26,727 nt of DNA from positions 1 through 26,727 of the forward strand of contig JAUUSJ010000048.1 of assembly GCA_030841965.1 (NCBI GenBank). Direction: 5' to 3'. Within the stretch, counting starts at the first letter, position 1, and each line of letters begins with the position of its first letter. The DNA is from Blautia sp. (GTDB taxonomy: Bacteria; Bacillota; Clostridia; Lachnospirales; Lachnospiraceae). The notes beneath the pieces were generated by a model. That model was not told the DNA's origin. It was given only the letters and a program-made list of their open reading frames with translations, and searched no databases. A program made the position numbers and the translations under genes. Positions 6,910 through 13,648 of this stretch are shown in pieces.

Positions 6910-7281
6910 TTACCAGTTAAAAATTACATTGATGAAATAGTATGCAAGAAGTAAAAGAAGAATCCCCACTGCAATACCTGCGATTATCAAATACCATTTC
7001 ACGCAACGTTTAGCCATATTCACATCGTTATAAATGGAATTAATTTTATCGTTGTTCATGTTCTTTTTTCTAACTTCCTGCACATCAATACCCTTTACTA
7101 ATTCATCAAGTGTCAAACCAAAGTAATCACTTAAAAGAACAAGACGCTGAAAATCTGGATAAGACTGCCCTGACTCCCATTTTGAAACAGTTTGTCGGGA
7201 AACTTTTAATTCTGCTCCTAATTCTTCCTGCGACATTCCTTTTGATTTTCTCAAATTAATTAGTTTTTCATTAAAGTTCAT
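6910..7281 (-). CDS. XRE-family regulator with C-terminal membrane anchor
   Basis: 123 residues. The N-terminal Cro/CI-type helix-turn-helix spans about residues 5-60 (LRKSKGMSQEELGAELKVSR, then QTVSKWESGQSYPDF, then LSDYFGLTLDELVKG). A linker follows, then one hydrophobic segment at about residues 92-119 (WYLIIAGIAVGILLLLLAYY). The regulator is thus probably tethered to the membrane. GGAGCG precedes the ATG. It stands alone between two copies of a 42-bp hairpin repeat. No partner gene or ligand can be named. Confidence 0.85.
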   Translation of the reverse strand: MNFNEKLINLRKSKGMSQEELGAELKVSRQTVSKWESGQSYPDFQRLVLLSDYFGLTLDELVKGIDVQEVRKKNMNNDKINSIYNDVNMAKRCVKWYLIIAGIAVGILLLLLAYYFINVIFNW

Positions 7282-7594
7282 AATAACGCTCCTTTCGTTT
7301 TTTGCGACTGCAAATTAAGTATTACAGATATGCAGATTTTCATCAACCAACCATTCTTAGCAATTTGTCAACCACATATAACATTTGTGAAATTCACCTA
7401 TATTTGTCATAAGTCAAGAGATATTAACCTTCATAAATTCTAATTTTTCTATTTCTTCATATCTACATTATAACAGTTCTGTATATTCGTCAAATAAAAA
7501 TCTAATCTGCCTGTTTATTCTTCAAGCCTTAAAAATTCAACAAGGGAGATAGCACAATAAAATGACAGGAAACGTGAACATGAAGAAAAAGAGA
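7282..7594. other. Intergenic region upstream of the XRE gene
   Basis: AT-rich with no credible open frame. On the minus strand, TTGACG (7488-7493) and TATAAT (7467-7472) lie 15 bp apart, a tight but possible promoter that would give a leader of about 185 nt. A second possible promoter, TTGATG then TAATAC at 16 bp, lies nearer the gene. Neither is decisive. Confidence 0.4.
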
Positions 7595-7636
7595 AAATGC
7601 CCGAATAGCCTGTAAAATAAGATTATTCGGACATTT
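7595..7636. repeat. 42-bp hairpin repeat, copy B
   Basis: Same sequence as 6850-6891 except for two G-to-A changes (GATTATTCGG for GGTTGTTCGG), which lengthen the CCGAATA/TATTCGG stem. It lies 39 bp behind the stop of the minus-strand nucleoside hydrolase-like gene, a position like that of copy A behind the XRE gene. Confidence 0.8.
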
Positions 7637-7675
7637 GAAAAGATTTAAAAAGATAATCAAAAAAGCATATATAAT

Positions 7676-8761
7676 TTAGATTGGAATTTTTTGTGTTTTT
7701 GCAGGTGATTGGGCGTATAAGTCACTCATAAAATCCCAGAATTTATCTCGGTTTACTTTGAAAATAATATCGCAGCTTTGTAATCCTTTCGGAGCTTTTT
7801 TCTCTTCCCAGCTTAGACATTGTGCGTAGGCATATCCCTTTTGGGTACAGATTGTGACCTTTCGTCTTTCTTGGTGTTCAATCAAATCTGGGCAGAGATA
7901 GGTGGCGACGACGATAGGGTCCCAGCAGTAGACGAGAGATTCTTCTTTTCCCGCTTCATAAATCGGAGCCAGCTCATTTACGATAAGATTCGTTATTTTG
8001 GTTGTATTTTTTGATTTATATCTATCGTAGACATCTCTTCCCTTTTTGCAGGTCACAGCGGCATCGTGAGGGACAGTGACATGGCTTTTCCAGTTTTGTT
8101 GAAGGCAAATCTGGGCGGCTTTTGGGTCATACCACCAGTTAACTTCAATTCCATCCAAATCTTCGGCTTTGACATCGAATACGCCTCCCATATAGACAAT
8201 TCCAGCGGCGTCTTTTACAAAACTCGGGTCTTTTAAAATGGCAGTGGCAACATTGATACAGCTTCCGACAGCCATAATGGTTACTTTTCCAGGGTATTTA
8301 TGTACTTGCTCAATCATAAAGTCAGCGGCGGATTGACTTTGCGGGGATGTTTTTGCACCTGGAAGCTTCGTGCATGCAAGCTCGCTCGCTTTTTCATAGG
8401 AATTTGTATATTGGTCGAGATAGGCATATGCTCCACAAAAGCTCATCTTTCCAATCGTATTGAACATCTCTTCCACATTCCAGAAACCTTCCAGTGGCAC
8501 ATCGCTTCCCATATAGACTGGGATATCGGTGCGGTCGATGTATTCTAGTATACCCAAGACATCGTAAGTGACAGGAGCCACGAGATGATTGGCGCCGACG
8601 GTTGTCACTCCGAGCAAATCGATATAGCCAAGCTCATCGGCCTTTAAGAGACCAAAAAGAGCGTAGGCATCGTCACAAAGATATATTAAATCCGTGTCAA
8701 AAATAATTTTATTGTCTTCTTTGTTTGTCACAATTCGATAATTTTCCATTCGGTTTTGCAT
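7676..8761 (-). CDS. Nucleoside hydrolase-like protein with altered active site
   Basis: 361 residues of the inosine-uridine nucleoside hydrolase fold, which cleaves the N-glycosidic bond of ribonucleosides with bound calcium. Family blocks are FDTDLIYLCDDAYAL (residues 21-35), GVTTVGAN, VTIMAVGSCINVATAIL followed by MGGVF, and VNWWYDPKAAQ. Two deviations matter. The usual DxDPGxDD calcium loop is two residues longer (Asp24, then Asp30-Asp31), and the usual catalytic His-Asp pair near the C-terminus is Trp280-Asp281 (VYCWDPIVVA). It may thus act on an unusual nucleoside or a related substrate. An AGGTGG site lies 6-7 nt before the ATG. A 40-bp palindromic repeat lies upstream and the tyrosine phosphatase gene beyond it. 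Confidence 0.8.
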   Translation of the reverse strand: MQNRMENYRIVTNKEDNKIIFDTDLIYLCDDAYALFGLLKADELGYIDLLGVTTVGANHLVAPVTYDVLGILEYIDRTDIPVYMGSDVPLEGFWNVEEMFNTIGKMSFCGAYAYLDQYTNSYEKASELACTKLPGAKTSPQSQSAADFMIEQVHKYPGKVTIMAVGSCINVATAILKDPSFVKDAAGIVYMGGVFDVKAEDLDGIEVNWWYDPKAAQICLQQNWKSHVTVPHDAAVTCKKGRDVYDRYKSKNTTKITNLIVNELAPIYEAGKEESLVYCWDPIVVATYLCPDLIEHQERRKVTICTQKGYAYAQCLSWEEKKAPKGLQSCDIIFKVNRDKFWDFMSDLYAQSPAKTQKIPI

Positions 8762-8799
8762 ATAATTCCACCTCTTTCTTTTTTTTATAGTTTTATTCT

Positions 8800-8839
8800 A
8801 TGATGTTGGGGTCAAAAGACTTTTTAATCCCAACATCAT
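8800..8839. repeat. 40-bp palindromic repeat upstream of the nucleoside hydrolase gene
   Basis: ATGATGTTGGG pairs perfectly with CCCAACATCAT, and the inner GTCAAAAG with CTTTTT-type bases. It has the same length and plan as 1454-1493 and likewise lies in front of a minus-strand gene, 38 bp from its start codon. It could be an intergenic palindromic repeat or a leader hairpin. Confidence 0.8.
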
Positions 8840-8884
8840 TCTATAATAGTTATATCGTTTTTTCATATAGTTAGTTTTTTCTTT

Positions 8885-9349
8885 TTAAAGTTTATTTTCT
8901 CTTTCTAGGTAAGCTAAAAATGCTTCGCATCCTTCCATAATATCATCATAGGTAATATCAAAATTTCCTGTATACCAAGGGTCTGCGATATCTCGGCTTG
9001 AGTTAGCAAATTCTAGTAATTTATATACTTTATGCTTAGGGTCTCGCCTTATGATTCGCATAATATTTCTGATATTCCAATCATCCATTCCGATAAGATA
9101 ATCATATTTCTCATAATCTTCTCTTGTCATCTGGATGGCATATTTTCCTTTTGTGGAAATGCCAAACTGCGATAATTTTTTTCTTGTTCCGTGATGGACG
9201 GGATTGCCGATTTCCTCTGTACTGGTGGCAGCAGAAGCAATATAAAATTGGTCACTCAAACCTCTTTTTTTAACCATATCTTTTAATAAAAATTCTGCCA
9301 TTGGGCTTCGGCAGATATTGCCGTGGCAGATGAATAATATTTTTATCAT
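8885..9349 (-). CDS. Low-molecular-weight protein-tyrosine phosphatase
   Basis: 154-residue cytosolic phosphatase. The P-loop CHGNICRS places the nucleophile at Cys8 and the binding Arg at Arg14; the general acid is Asp123 in DPWYTGNF. IGMDDWNI and ISTKGKYA correspond to family landmarks. The start is supported by GAAGGAGAT upstream. Family members dephosphorylate tyrosine (in some cases arginine) residues of proteins; no kinase or exopolysaccharide gene lies nearby to name the target. It could be transcribed with the nucleoside hydrolase gene 123 bp downstream. Confidence 0.93.
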   Translation of the reverse strand: MIKILFICHGNICRSPMAEFLLKDMVKKRGLSDQFYIASAATSTEEIGNPVHHGTRKKLSQFGISTKGKYAIQMTREDYEKYDYLIGMDDWNIRNIMRIIRRDPKHKVYKLLEFANSSRDIADPWYTGNFDITYDDIMEGCEAFLAYLERENKL

Positions 9350-9432
9350 GTTCTTGTATCTCCTTCAATTCTTGTGTTTTCTACAATAAAAGGTTTTTAT
9401 AATTTTGTGTGTGTTTTATTTGCTTTTATAAA

Positions 9433-9470
9433 ATATGGGTAGTTAATTGATTTTTATTAACTATCCATAT
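9433..9470 (-). terminator. Hairpin terminator behind the DUF6718-like gene
   Basis: A 15-bp stem, ATATGGGTAGTTAAT with ATTAACTATCCATAT, closes an 8-nt loop. On the minus strand it starts 3 nt after the stop at 9474 and is followed by TTTTAT. It also separates this gene from the phosphatase gene. Confidence 0.7.
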
Positions 9471-9473
9471 TTA

Positions 9474-9698
9474 TCATAATCCTTTTACTGCTTGCTCAAA
9501 TTCCTGCTCCGTATCAACAAACCGATACGGTTCATATTCCCCATATGCTGATGGACGGCTAATTGTAACTAGTTGAACTTTATCTGTTCCTATTTCAGCA
9601 ATTAGCCTTCTTTTGAAATCCACTAAATGCTGACCGTGAGATGTCTGTAAAGCCAAACAGCCGATATCATTAAGTTTCTTTGCAATCAAATAACACAC
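9474..9698 (-). CDS. Small DUF6718-like protein
   Basis: 74 residues starting at a GTG (MCYLIAKKLNDIGCLALQ). TSHGQHLVDFKRRL, LVTISRPSAYGEYEPY and a final FVDTEQEFEQAV are the features I recognise from a small Lachnospiraceae/clostridial family (DUF6718) of unknown role. No signal peptide or membrane segment is seen. The ribosome binding site is weak. It follows the membrane-protein gene after 32 bp and may be read from the same transcript as the XRE pair. Confidence 0.7.
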   Translation of the reverse strand: MCYLIAKKLNDIGCLALQTSHGQHLVDFKRRLIAEIGTDKVQLVTISRPSAYGEYEPYRFVDTEQEFEQAVKGL

Positions 9699-9730
9699 GA
9701 TTCAACATCTTTTTTAACTCATTAATTATT

Positions 9731-10159
9731 TTACATTTTTTCACACAAATATTTATAAATAATACCCGCTATAATATATTGTACTATAGCAAGTAAAAAT
9801 AAGCTTCCAACAATCCATGCCTCCACTCGTACTAATGCCGTTATAGATGCTCCAATAAAGCAACCAATTGTTGTAATTTGAAAAGTCATATATCCTGCTT
9901 GATGTCGAAGCTGTATGTTTCGCTCGTCTTTTAAATTAATTGCCTGTCTTCTTTGCTTTTCACGAACAGCTTCTGCGTTTTCTGGACGAGAGTCTCGATA
10001 CTGGCGAAGAAGTTGAACAATGCTACTAATTAAACAGGCAAATCCCATCGCAAACATCATTGACGAATAATAATCGATATTTGCGGTAATTCCTGCAATC
10101 ATAAGAATAATTCCTATTATACTATATATTATGAGAAATATTATATTATTTTTTTTCAT
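9731..10159 (-). CDS. Four-helix membrane protein paired with an XRE regulator
   Basis: 142 residues from the ATG at 10159 (MKKNNIIFLI), preceded by GAGGAGG. Four hydrophobic segments at about 5-27, 29-53, 88-112 and 114-139 flank a charged cytosolic loop (RPENAEAVREKQRRQAINLK) with DERNIQLRH after it. It overlaps the XRE gene by 14 bp. Small XRE genes followed by such membrane proteins are common in Firmicutes; the function is not established and I do not assign one. Confidence 0.8.
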   Translation of the reverse strand: MKKNNIIFLIIYSIIGIILMIAGITANIDYYSSMMFAMGFACLISSIVQLLRQYRDSRPENAEAVREKQRRQAINLKDERNIQLRHQAGYMTFQITTIGCFIGASITALVRVEAWIVGSLFLLAIVQYIIAGIIYKYLCEKM

Positions 10160-10361
10160 TACCTTCAACCTCCTCATAAATAAAAATTTCTTCTATGCTC
10201 ATACCAAAATACTTTGCAATTTTAAATGCCAGTATGATGGATGGGTTGTACCGTCCGTTTTCTAGAGAACCTATTGTTTGCCTAGATACTTCTAAGGCAT
10301 TTGCTAATTCTTCTTGGCGAATGCCTCGTTGCTTTCGCAGCTCTTCTAATCGATTTTTCAT
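10146..10361 (-). CDS. Small XRE-family transcriptional regulator
   Basis: 71 residues, nearly all helix-turn-helix: RLEELRKQRGIRQEELANAL, then EVSRQTIGSLENGRYNPS, then ILAFKIAKYFGMSIEEIFIY. The start at 10361 (MKNRLEEL) is chosen over a longer frame because AAAGGA precedes it and the promoter lies inside the longer frame. Paired 16-bp operator-like sites around that promoter (10386-10449) point to autorepression. It is translationally overlapped with the downstream membrane protein, which it probably co-regulates. Confidence 0.88.
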   Translation of the reverse strand: MKNRLEELRKQRGIRQEELANALEVSRQTIGSLENGRYNPSIILAFKIAKYFGMSIEEIFIYEEVEGNEKK

Positions 10362-10385
10362 GCGCCATTCCTTTCTGATAATTAT

Positions 10386-10449
10386 GGAAAGTTTACTTTC
10401 CGTAGTATAATTATATATGTTCTTGCCCGAAATGTCAAGTAAACTTTCC
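10386..10449 (-). promoter_or_regulatory. Consensus promoter and operator pair of the XRE gene
   Basis: On the minus strand TTGACA (10433-10438) and TATAAT (10410-10415) are 17 bp apart, a perfect consensus. GGAAAGTTTACTTTCC at 10386-10401 has perfect GGAAAGT/ACTTTCC arms just downstream of the -10 box. A second site, with an intact ACTTTCC arm and a degenerate second arm (10434-10449), overlaps the -35 box. A repressor on both would bracket the promoter. Confidence 0.75.
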
Positions 10450-10766
10450 ATTAAAAACAAAAAAGACTTATAAATTATAGCTTATAAATTCTATTGTCTG
10501 ATTTTATATACCTTATAAATATGAAATGTGGGATGTCTTTTAGGTATAAAAATAGAGTAAGATTTCTGTAAAATTTAGTTGATTCGTTTATGGAAAATAA
10601 AACCATCCCCTTATCGCATAAAAATGGTGCAATTGGTAAATGATTTAAGAATAGAAACTTAATATTTAAAGTTTCCATGAAGATAAAAAAGAATAAGCGA
10701 GCTTAATTCTAATTTGATATGGAATATATTTATACATGGAACTTTGAGAAGTGGAGGAAATCATTT
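10450..10766. other. Intergenic region between the XRE promoter and sigG
   Basis: AT-rich; no credible gene. An open frame at 10475-10678 (-) lacks a ribosome binding site and family features. CTTATAAATT occurs twice at the left side. A sigma-F/G type promoter for sigG would be expected here; GCATA at 10616-10620 followed by a GG-rich box about 15 bp on is only a weak candidate. Confidence 0.35.
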
Positions 10767-11549
10767 ATGGCACTGAATAAAGTGGAAATATGTGGAGTCA
10801 ATACATCAAAGCTACCGCTATTAAAAAACGAGGAAAAAGAGGCACTTTTTGAGAAAATTGAGCAGGGAGATTTGGAGGCTAGAGAGTTATACATTAAGGG
10901 AAACTTGAGGTTAGTGTTAAGTGTGATTCAGCGCTTTTCATCGAGCAATGATTCTGCCGATGATTTATTTCAAGTGGGTTGTATCGGTCTTATGAAGGCG
11001 ATTGATAATTTTGACCGGAGTTTAGACGTGAAATTTTCTACGTACGCAGTCCCGATGATTATTGGCGAGGTGAGAAGGTATCTAAGAGATAATAATTCCA
11101 TCCGTGTGAGCCGTTCGCTGAGAGATATTGCATATAAAGCGATTTCTGCAAAGGAAAGTCTGTTAAAGAAAAATAATCAGGAACCAACTCTGGATGAAAT
11201 TGCGAAGGAGATAGAAATTGATAAGGATGAAATTATGTATGCTCTTGATGCAATTGCGAGTCCGATGTCTCTTTATGAACCAGTGTATCAGGAGGGGGGA
11301 GATACGCTGTATATTATGGACCAGGTGAGTGATAAGAAAAATAAAGAGGAAAATTGGGTGGAGGAACTTTCACTTCGAGAGGCGTTAGATAGGCTTTCGG
11401 AGAGAGAGAATAAGATTATTAAGCTGCGATTTTTTGAGGGAAAAACACAGACGGAAGTTGCAAATGAGATTAGTATTTCGCAGGCTCAGGTGAGCCGATT
11501 GGAGAAGGCGGCGTTAAAAAATATGAGGGAGTTTTTAGTGGATGCGTAG
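10767..11549 (+). CDS. sigG: Sporulation sigma factor G
   Basis: 260-residue late forespore sigma factor. The N-terminus MALNKVEICGVNTSKLPLL is the SigG signature. Region 2 reads NLRLVLSVIQRFSSSNDSAD then DLFQVGCIGLMKAIDNFDR, then KFSTYAVPMIIGEVRRYLRD; region 3 follows with NNSIRVSRSLRDIAYKAI; region 4 is EGKTQTEVANEISISQAQVS. The start at 10767 is chosen from GTGGAGG upstream and the family N-terminus; an in-frame ATG at 10719 is disfavoured. SigG directs forespore gene expression after engulfment. It lies away from the usual sigE/spoIIGA neighbours. Repeat copy 3 begins shortly after its stop. Confidence 0.95.
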   Translation: MALNKVEICGVNTSKLPLLKNEEKEALFEKIEQGDLEARELYIKGNLRLVLSVIQRFSSSNDSADDLFQVGCIGLMKAIDNFDRSLDVKFSTYAVPMIIGEVRRYLRDNNSIRVSRSLRDIAYKAISAKESLLKKNNQEPTLDEIAKEIEIDKDEIMYALDAIASPMSLYEPVYQEGGDTLYIMDQVSDKKNKEENWVEELSLREALDRLSERENKIIKLRFFEGKTQTEVANEISISQAQVSRLEKAALKNMREFLVDA

Positions 11550-11566
11550 AGTGAGGGGATAGTGGA

Positions 11567-11617
11567 GACAGACGCAAAGAGAGTTGTTTGGTGGAGTGGG
11601 AAGAGACGCAAAGAGAG
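11567..11617 (+). repeat. Duplicated terminus of the repeat element
   Basis: GACAGACGCAAAGAGAG (11567-11583) and GAGACGCAAAGAGAG (11603-11617) are about 36 bp apart, each preceded by GTGGAG within the unit. This is a two-unit version of the tandem arrays found beside copies 1 and 4. It lies between the sigG stop and the main foldback. Confidence 0.65.
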
Positions 11618-11807
11618 GCAGGAGATATGTTCTTGAAAAACACGTTCGTTCCCACGGTTTTTCGACATACGCTGATTTATGCCGCTTCCCGCAAACTCGC
11701 AGCTACGCTGCTCAGACAGTGCTCCAGCGGCAAAGCTAAGTATATCGAAAAACCGTGGGAACGAACGTGTTTACGGAGGAGATATCTCATTACTCTCTTA
11801 GCGTCTC
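11603..11807 (+). repeat. Foldback repeat element, copy 3 (complete)
   Basis: This is the complete copy. Its ends are GAGACGCAAAGAGAG and, inverted, GAGACGCTAAGAGAG (14 of 15 alike). The inner arms AACACGTTCGTTCCCACGG and CCGTGGGAACGAACGTGTT pair perfectly. The centre has GCCGCT (11681-11686) paired with AGCGGC (11726-11731) and a tight hairpin GCAGC-TAC-GCTGC (11699-11711). It lies between the convergent sigG and yaaA genes. It resembles a miniature inverted-repeat element; there is no transposase in the window. Frames beginning MSKNRGNERVF read from its arm and are not credible genes. Confidence 0.9.
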
Positions 11808-11878
11808 TTCTCATAACTCCCCATAATTTCTCATAATTCCTCATACTTCCATACCTTCCTCCCTAAAAACAGTACAAA

Positions 11879-12619
11879 TCACCCCCGATAAAAAACATAC
11901 TCCTCCTCATTAGATATTCCTTCCTGAAAAATATACCCATCCATATCAAACCCCTTAAGCAATTTAGGACTATCAATTCTATTCTCCACAATATATCGAA
12001 CCATCTGTCCACGTGCCATTTTAGCCGCAGTTGCCAAAACCTTATATTTCCCTCTATGATAAACCTTAAAAGTACATGTAATAAACTGCTTATGTCCATC
12101 TACATACTTCTTTATACATTTCCCATACTCCGCAGACGCCAAATTAATAATACAATCTGTCTGTCTCGAGATATCATCATACAAGAGACGATTCCAATAT
12201 TCATATAAACTTTTACTCCCCTGTACCTTTAATTTCGTCGACATCTCCAACCGATATTCATAAATACTATCGTACGGCTTTAAAATCCCATACGCCCCAC
12301 TTAAAATCCGGATATGTTTTTGAGCAAAAGAGCGCTCTTCTTTGGAGAATTTCCTAGGCTCCATATATTTATACTGAATCCCATCATATATCTCAATCGC
12401 AGGAAACCCATTCTCATCAAATTGCACGGTCGCATTCCTATCTGCACTATCTTGTGCAAGCGATTCATTTATCCCCATAAGCTCCTGCAAATCCCAGGGA
12501 GAATACTTTCTAAGGACAGAAAAGATTTCCTCGGACTGCTTTAAATATACAGGGATACTGAGAGGATACTCCACTTTTTTTGGCTTCATATTCTTGGCAG
12601 GTGAGATAATAGCAATCAT
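11879..12619 (-). CDS. yaaA: YaaA family peroxide-stress protein
   Basis: 246 residues, the usual length. Family blocks: MIAIISPAKNMK at the N-terminus, ILSGAYGILKPYDSIYEYRL with EM after it, CIINLASAEYGK, and KVLATAAKMARGQMVRYIVE. The YaaA (DUF328) family limits free iron and protects DNA during peroxide stress in E. coli and binds DNA; in this anaerobe the role is inferred. AAAGGAAG lies close to the ATG. It starts 55 bp after the CinA-type gene, so the two may share a transcript. It is convergent with sigG. Confidence 0.93.
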   Translation of the reverse strand: MIAIISPAKNMKPKKVEYPLSIPVYLKQSEEIFSVLRKYSPWDLQELMGINESLAQDSADRNATVQFDENGFPAIEIYDGIQYKYMEPRKFSKEERSFAQKHIRILSGAYGILKPYDSIYEYRLEMSTKLKVQGSKSLYEYWNRLLYDDISRQTDCIINLASAEYGKCIKKYVDGHKQFITCTFKVYHRGKYKVLATAAKMARGQMVRYIVENRIDSPKLLKGFDMDGYIFQEGISNEEEYVFYRG

Positions 12620-12674
12620 AAATTCTTCCTTTCTCGAGGGAGGTTAGTATACATAAAGCAAATCATACAGTAAC

Positions 12675-13478
12675 CTAGATTTCATCCGTAACCTCAGAGA
12701 CATCTTTAATAACTGGTCCGACGATATCAGAAATTTCAGAAGCGACAGGGGCGATAAGCTCCAGTGCCTCTGTTCTCGTGGCGGCGGCAGCGGTGATGCG
12801 AATGAGACATCCGTCCTCCTTTGCATAAGTTGCCACAGTAGGGTTTGTATAATCTAAATATTTGGAGATTTTATCCGCCACAGGAGCCTCTCCAATCTCA
12901 CTGCCGGGAGCTTCTCCAGGTCCCTTTAGCTTAATGCCGAGGGAGACAAAGACACGGTCGGAAATTTTGTTTAAAAATACTTCACAGCATTCTTTAAACA
13001 TTGGCTTCATCTCAGAGGGAGGTCCGGGAAGTAAGATGGCGGATTTGCCGTCTTTTGCGAGAATAATTCCCGGTGCAGTTCCGTTATGGTTAGGTAGAAT
13101 AAGGCAATCTTCTGGCACATAGGCCTGTTTTTTTAGGCTATCGCTAATCTCTTTGAGACCAAAAGCAAAGCCTCGTTTTTCTACATTATCATATACTTCC
13201 TGATTCCAGATAAGTTTCTTTCCGAAGTAGTCGGCGACTAATTCTTTTGTCAGGTCATCTTTTGTAGGTCCAAGTCCTCCGCTTAAAATAACCATATCCG
13301 AACGAGAAAATGCAATCTCAAGCGCAGATTTTAGGCGGTCTTTATTATCTCCAACCGTCGTCTGATAATAAACATCAATTCCAATATGTGCTAGTTTTTT
13401 GGATAAAAATTGAGCGTTTGTATTTAAAATATCTCCGAGCAATAGCTCAGTTCCGACTGTAATAATTTCTGCAACCAT
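12675..13478 (-). CDS. CinA N-terminal (MoCF-like) domain protein, single-domain form
   Basis: 267 residues of the COG1058 domain, which in CinA proteins acts on ADP-ribose-type nucleotides. ITVGTELLLGDILNTNAQFL, ILSGGLGPTKDDLTKE, NHNGTAPGI and LLPGPPSEMKPMF are conserved. The start at 13478 (MVAEIITVG) has AGGAGTG upstream. Full CinA proteins are about 410 residues with a C-terminal nicotinamide-nucleotide deamidase domain (TAESCTGG). Here the frame ends at the domain junction and only 55 bp remain before yaaA, so the deamidase domain is absent rather than frameshifted nearby. A separate pncC elsewhere would complete the function. Confidence 0.88.
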   Translation of the reverse strand: MVAEIITVGTELLLGDILNTNAQFLSKKLAHIGIDVYYQTTVGDNKDRLKSALEIAFSRSDMVILSGGLGPTKDDLTKELVADYFGKKLIWNQEVYDNVEKRGFAFGLKEISDSLKKQAYVPEDCLILPNHNGTAPGIILAKDGKSAILLPGPPSEMKPMFKECCEVFLNKISDRVFVSLGIKLKGPGEAPGSEIGEAPVADKISKYLDYTNPTVATYAKEDGCLIRITAAAATRTEALELIAPVASEISDIVGPVIKDVSEVTDEI

Positions 13479-13537
13479 AAATTTCACTCCTATTTCTTTA
13501 TAAAAAAATTTATCAAGTATAAACAAGACATAGTATC

Positions 13538-13566
13538 AGTATAAAGAACAAAAGAAGATTTGTAAA
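13538..13566 (-). promoter_or_regulatory. Promoter of the CinA-type gene
   Basis: On the minus strand TTTACA (13561-13566) and TATACT (13538-13543) are 17 bp apart and lead into a leader of about 55 nt before the start at 13478. Confidence 0.6.
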
Positions 13567-13648
13567 GATAAGAATTTGGCGAATAAAACTTGCAAAAGAA
13601 AAGGAAATGGAGTAAGCTAAAATCACAAGTTTGGAAGGAGTATTTTAT

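Noticed and set aside
10475..10678. 67-codon minus-strand open frame between the XRE promoter and sigG
   Set aside because: No ribosome binding site, no recognisable family, and a composition that fits AT-rich spacer.
11588..11836. 82-codon plus-strand open frame
   Set aside because: It is read entirely through repeat copy 3 and reflects the inverted repeat.
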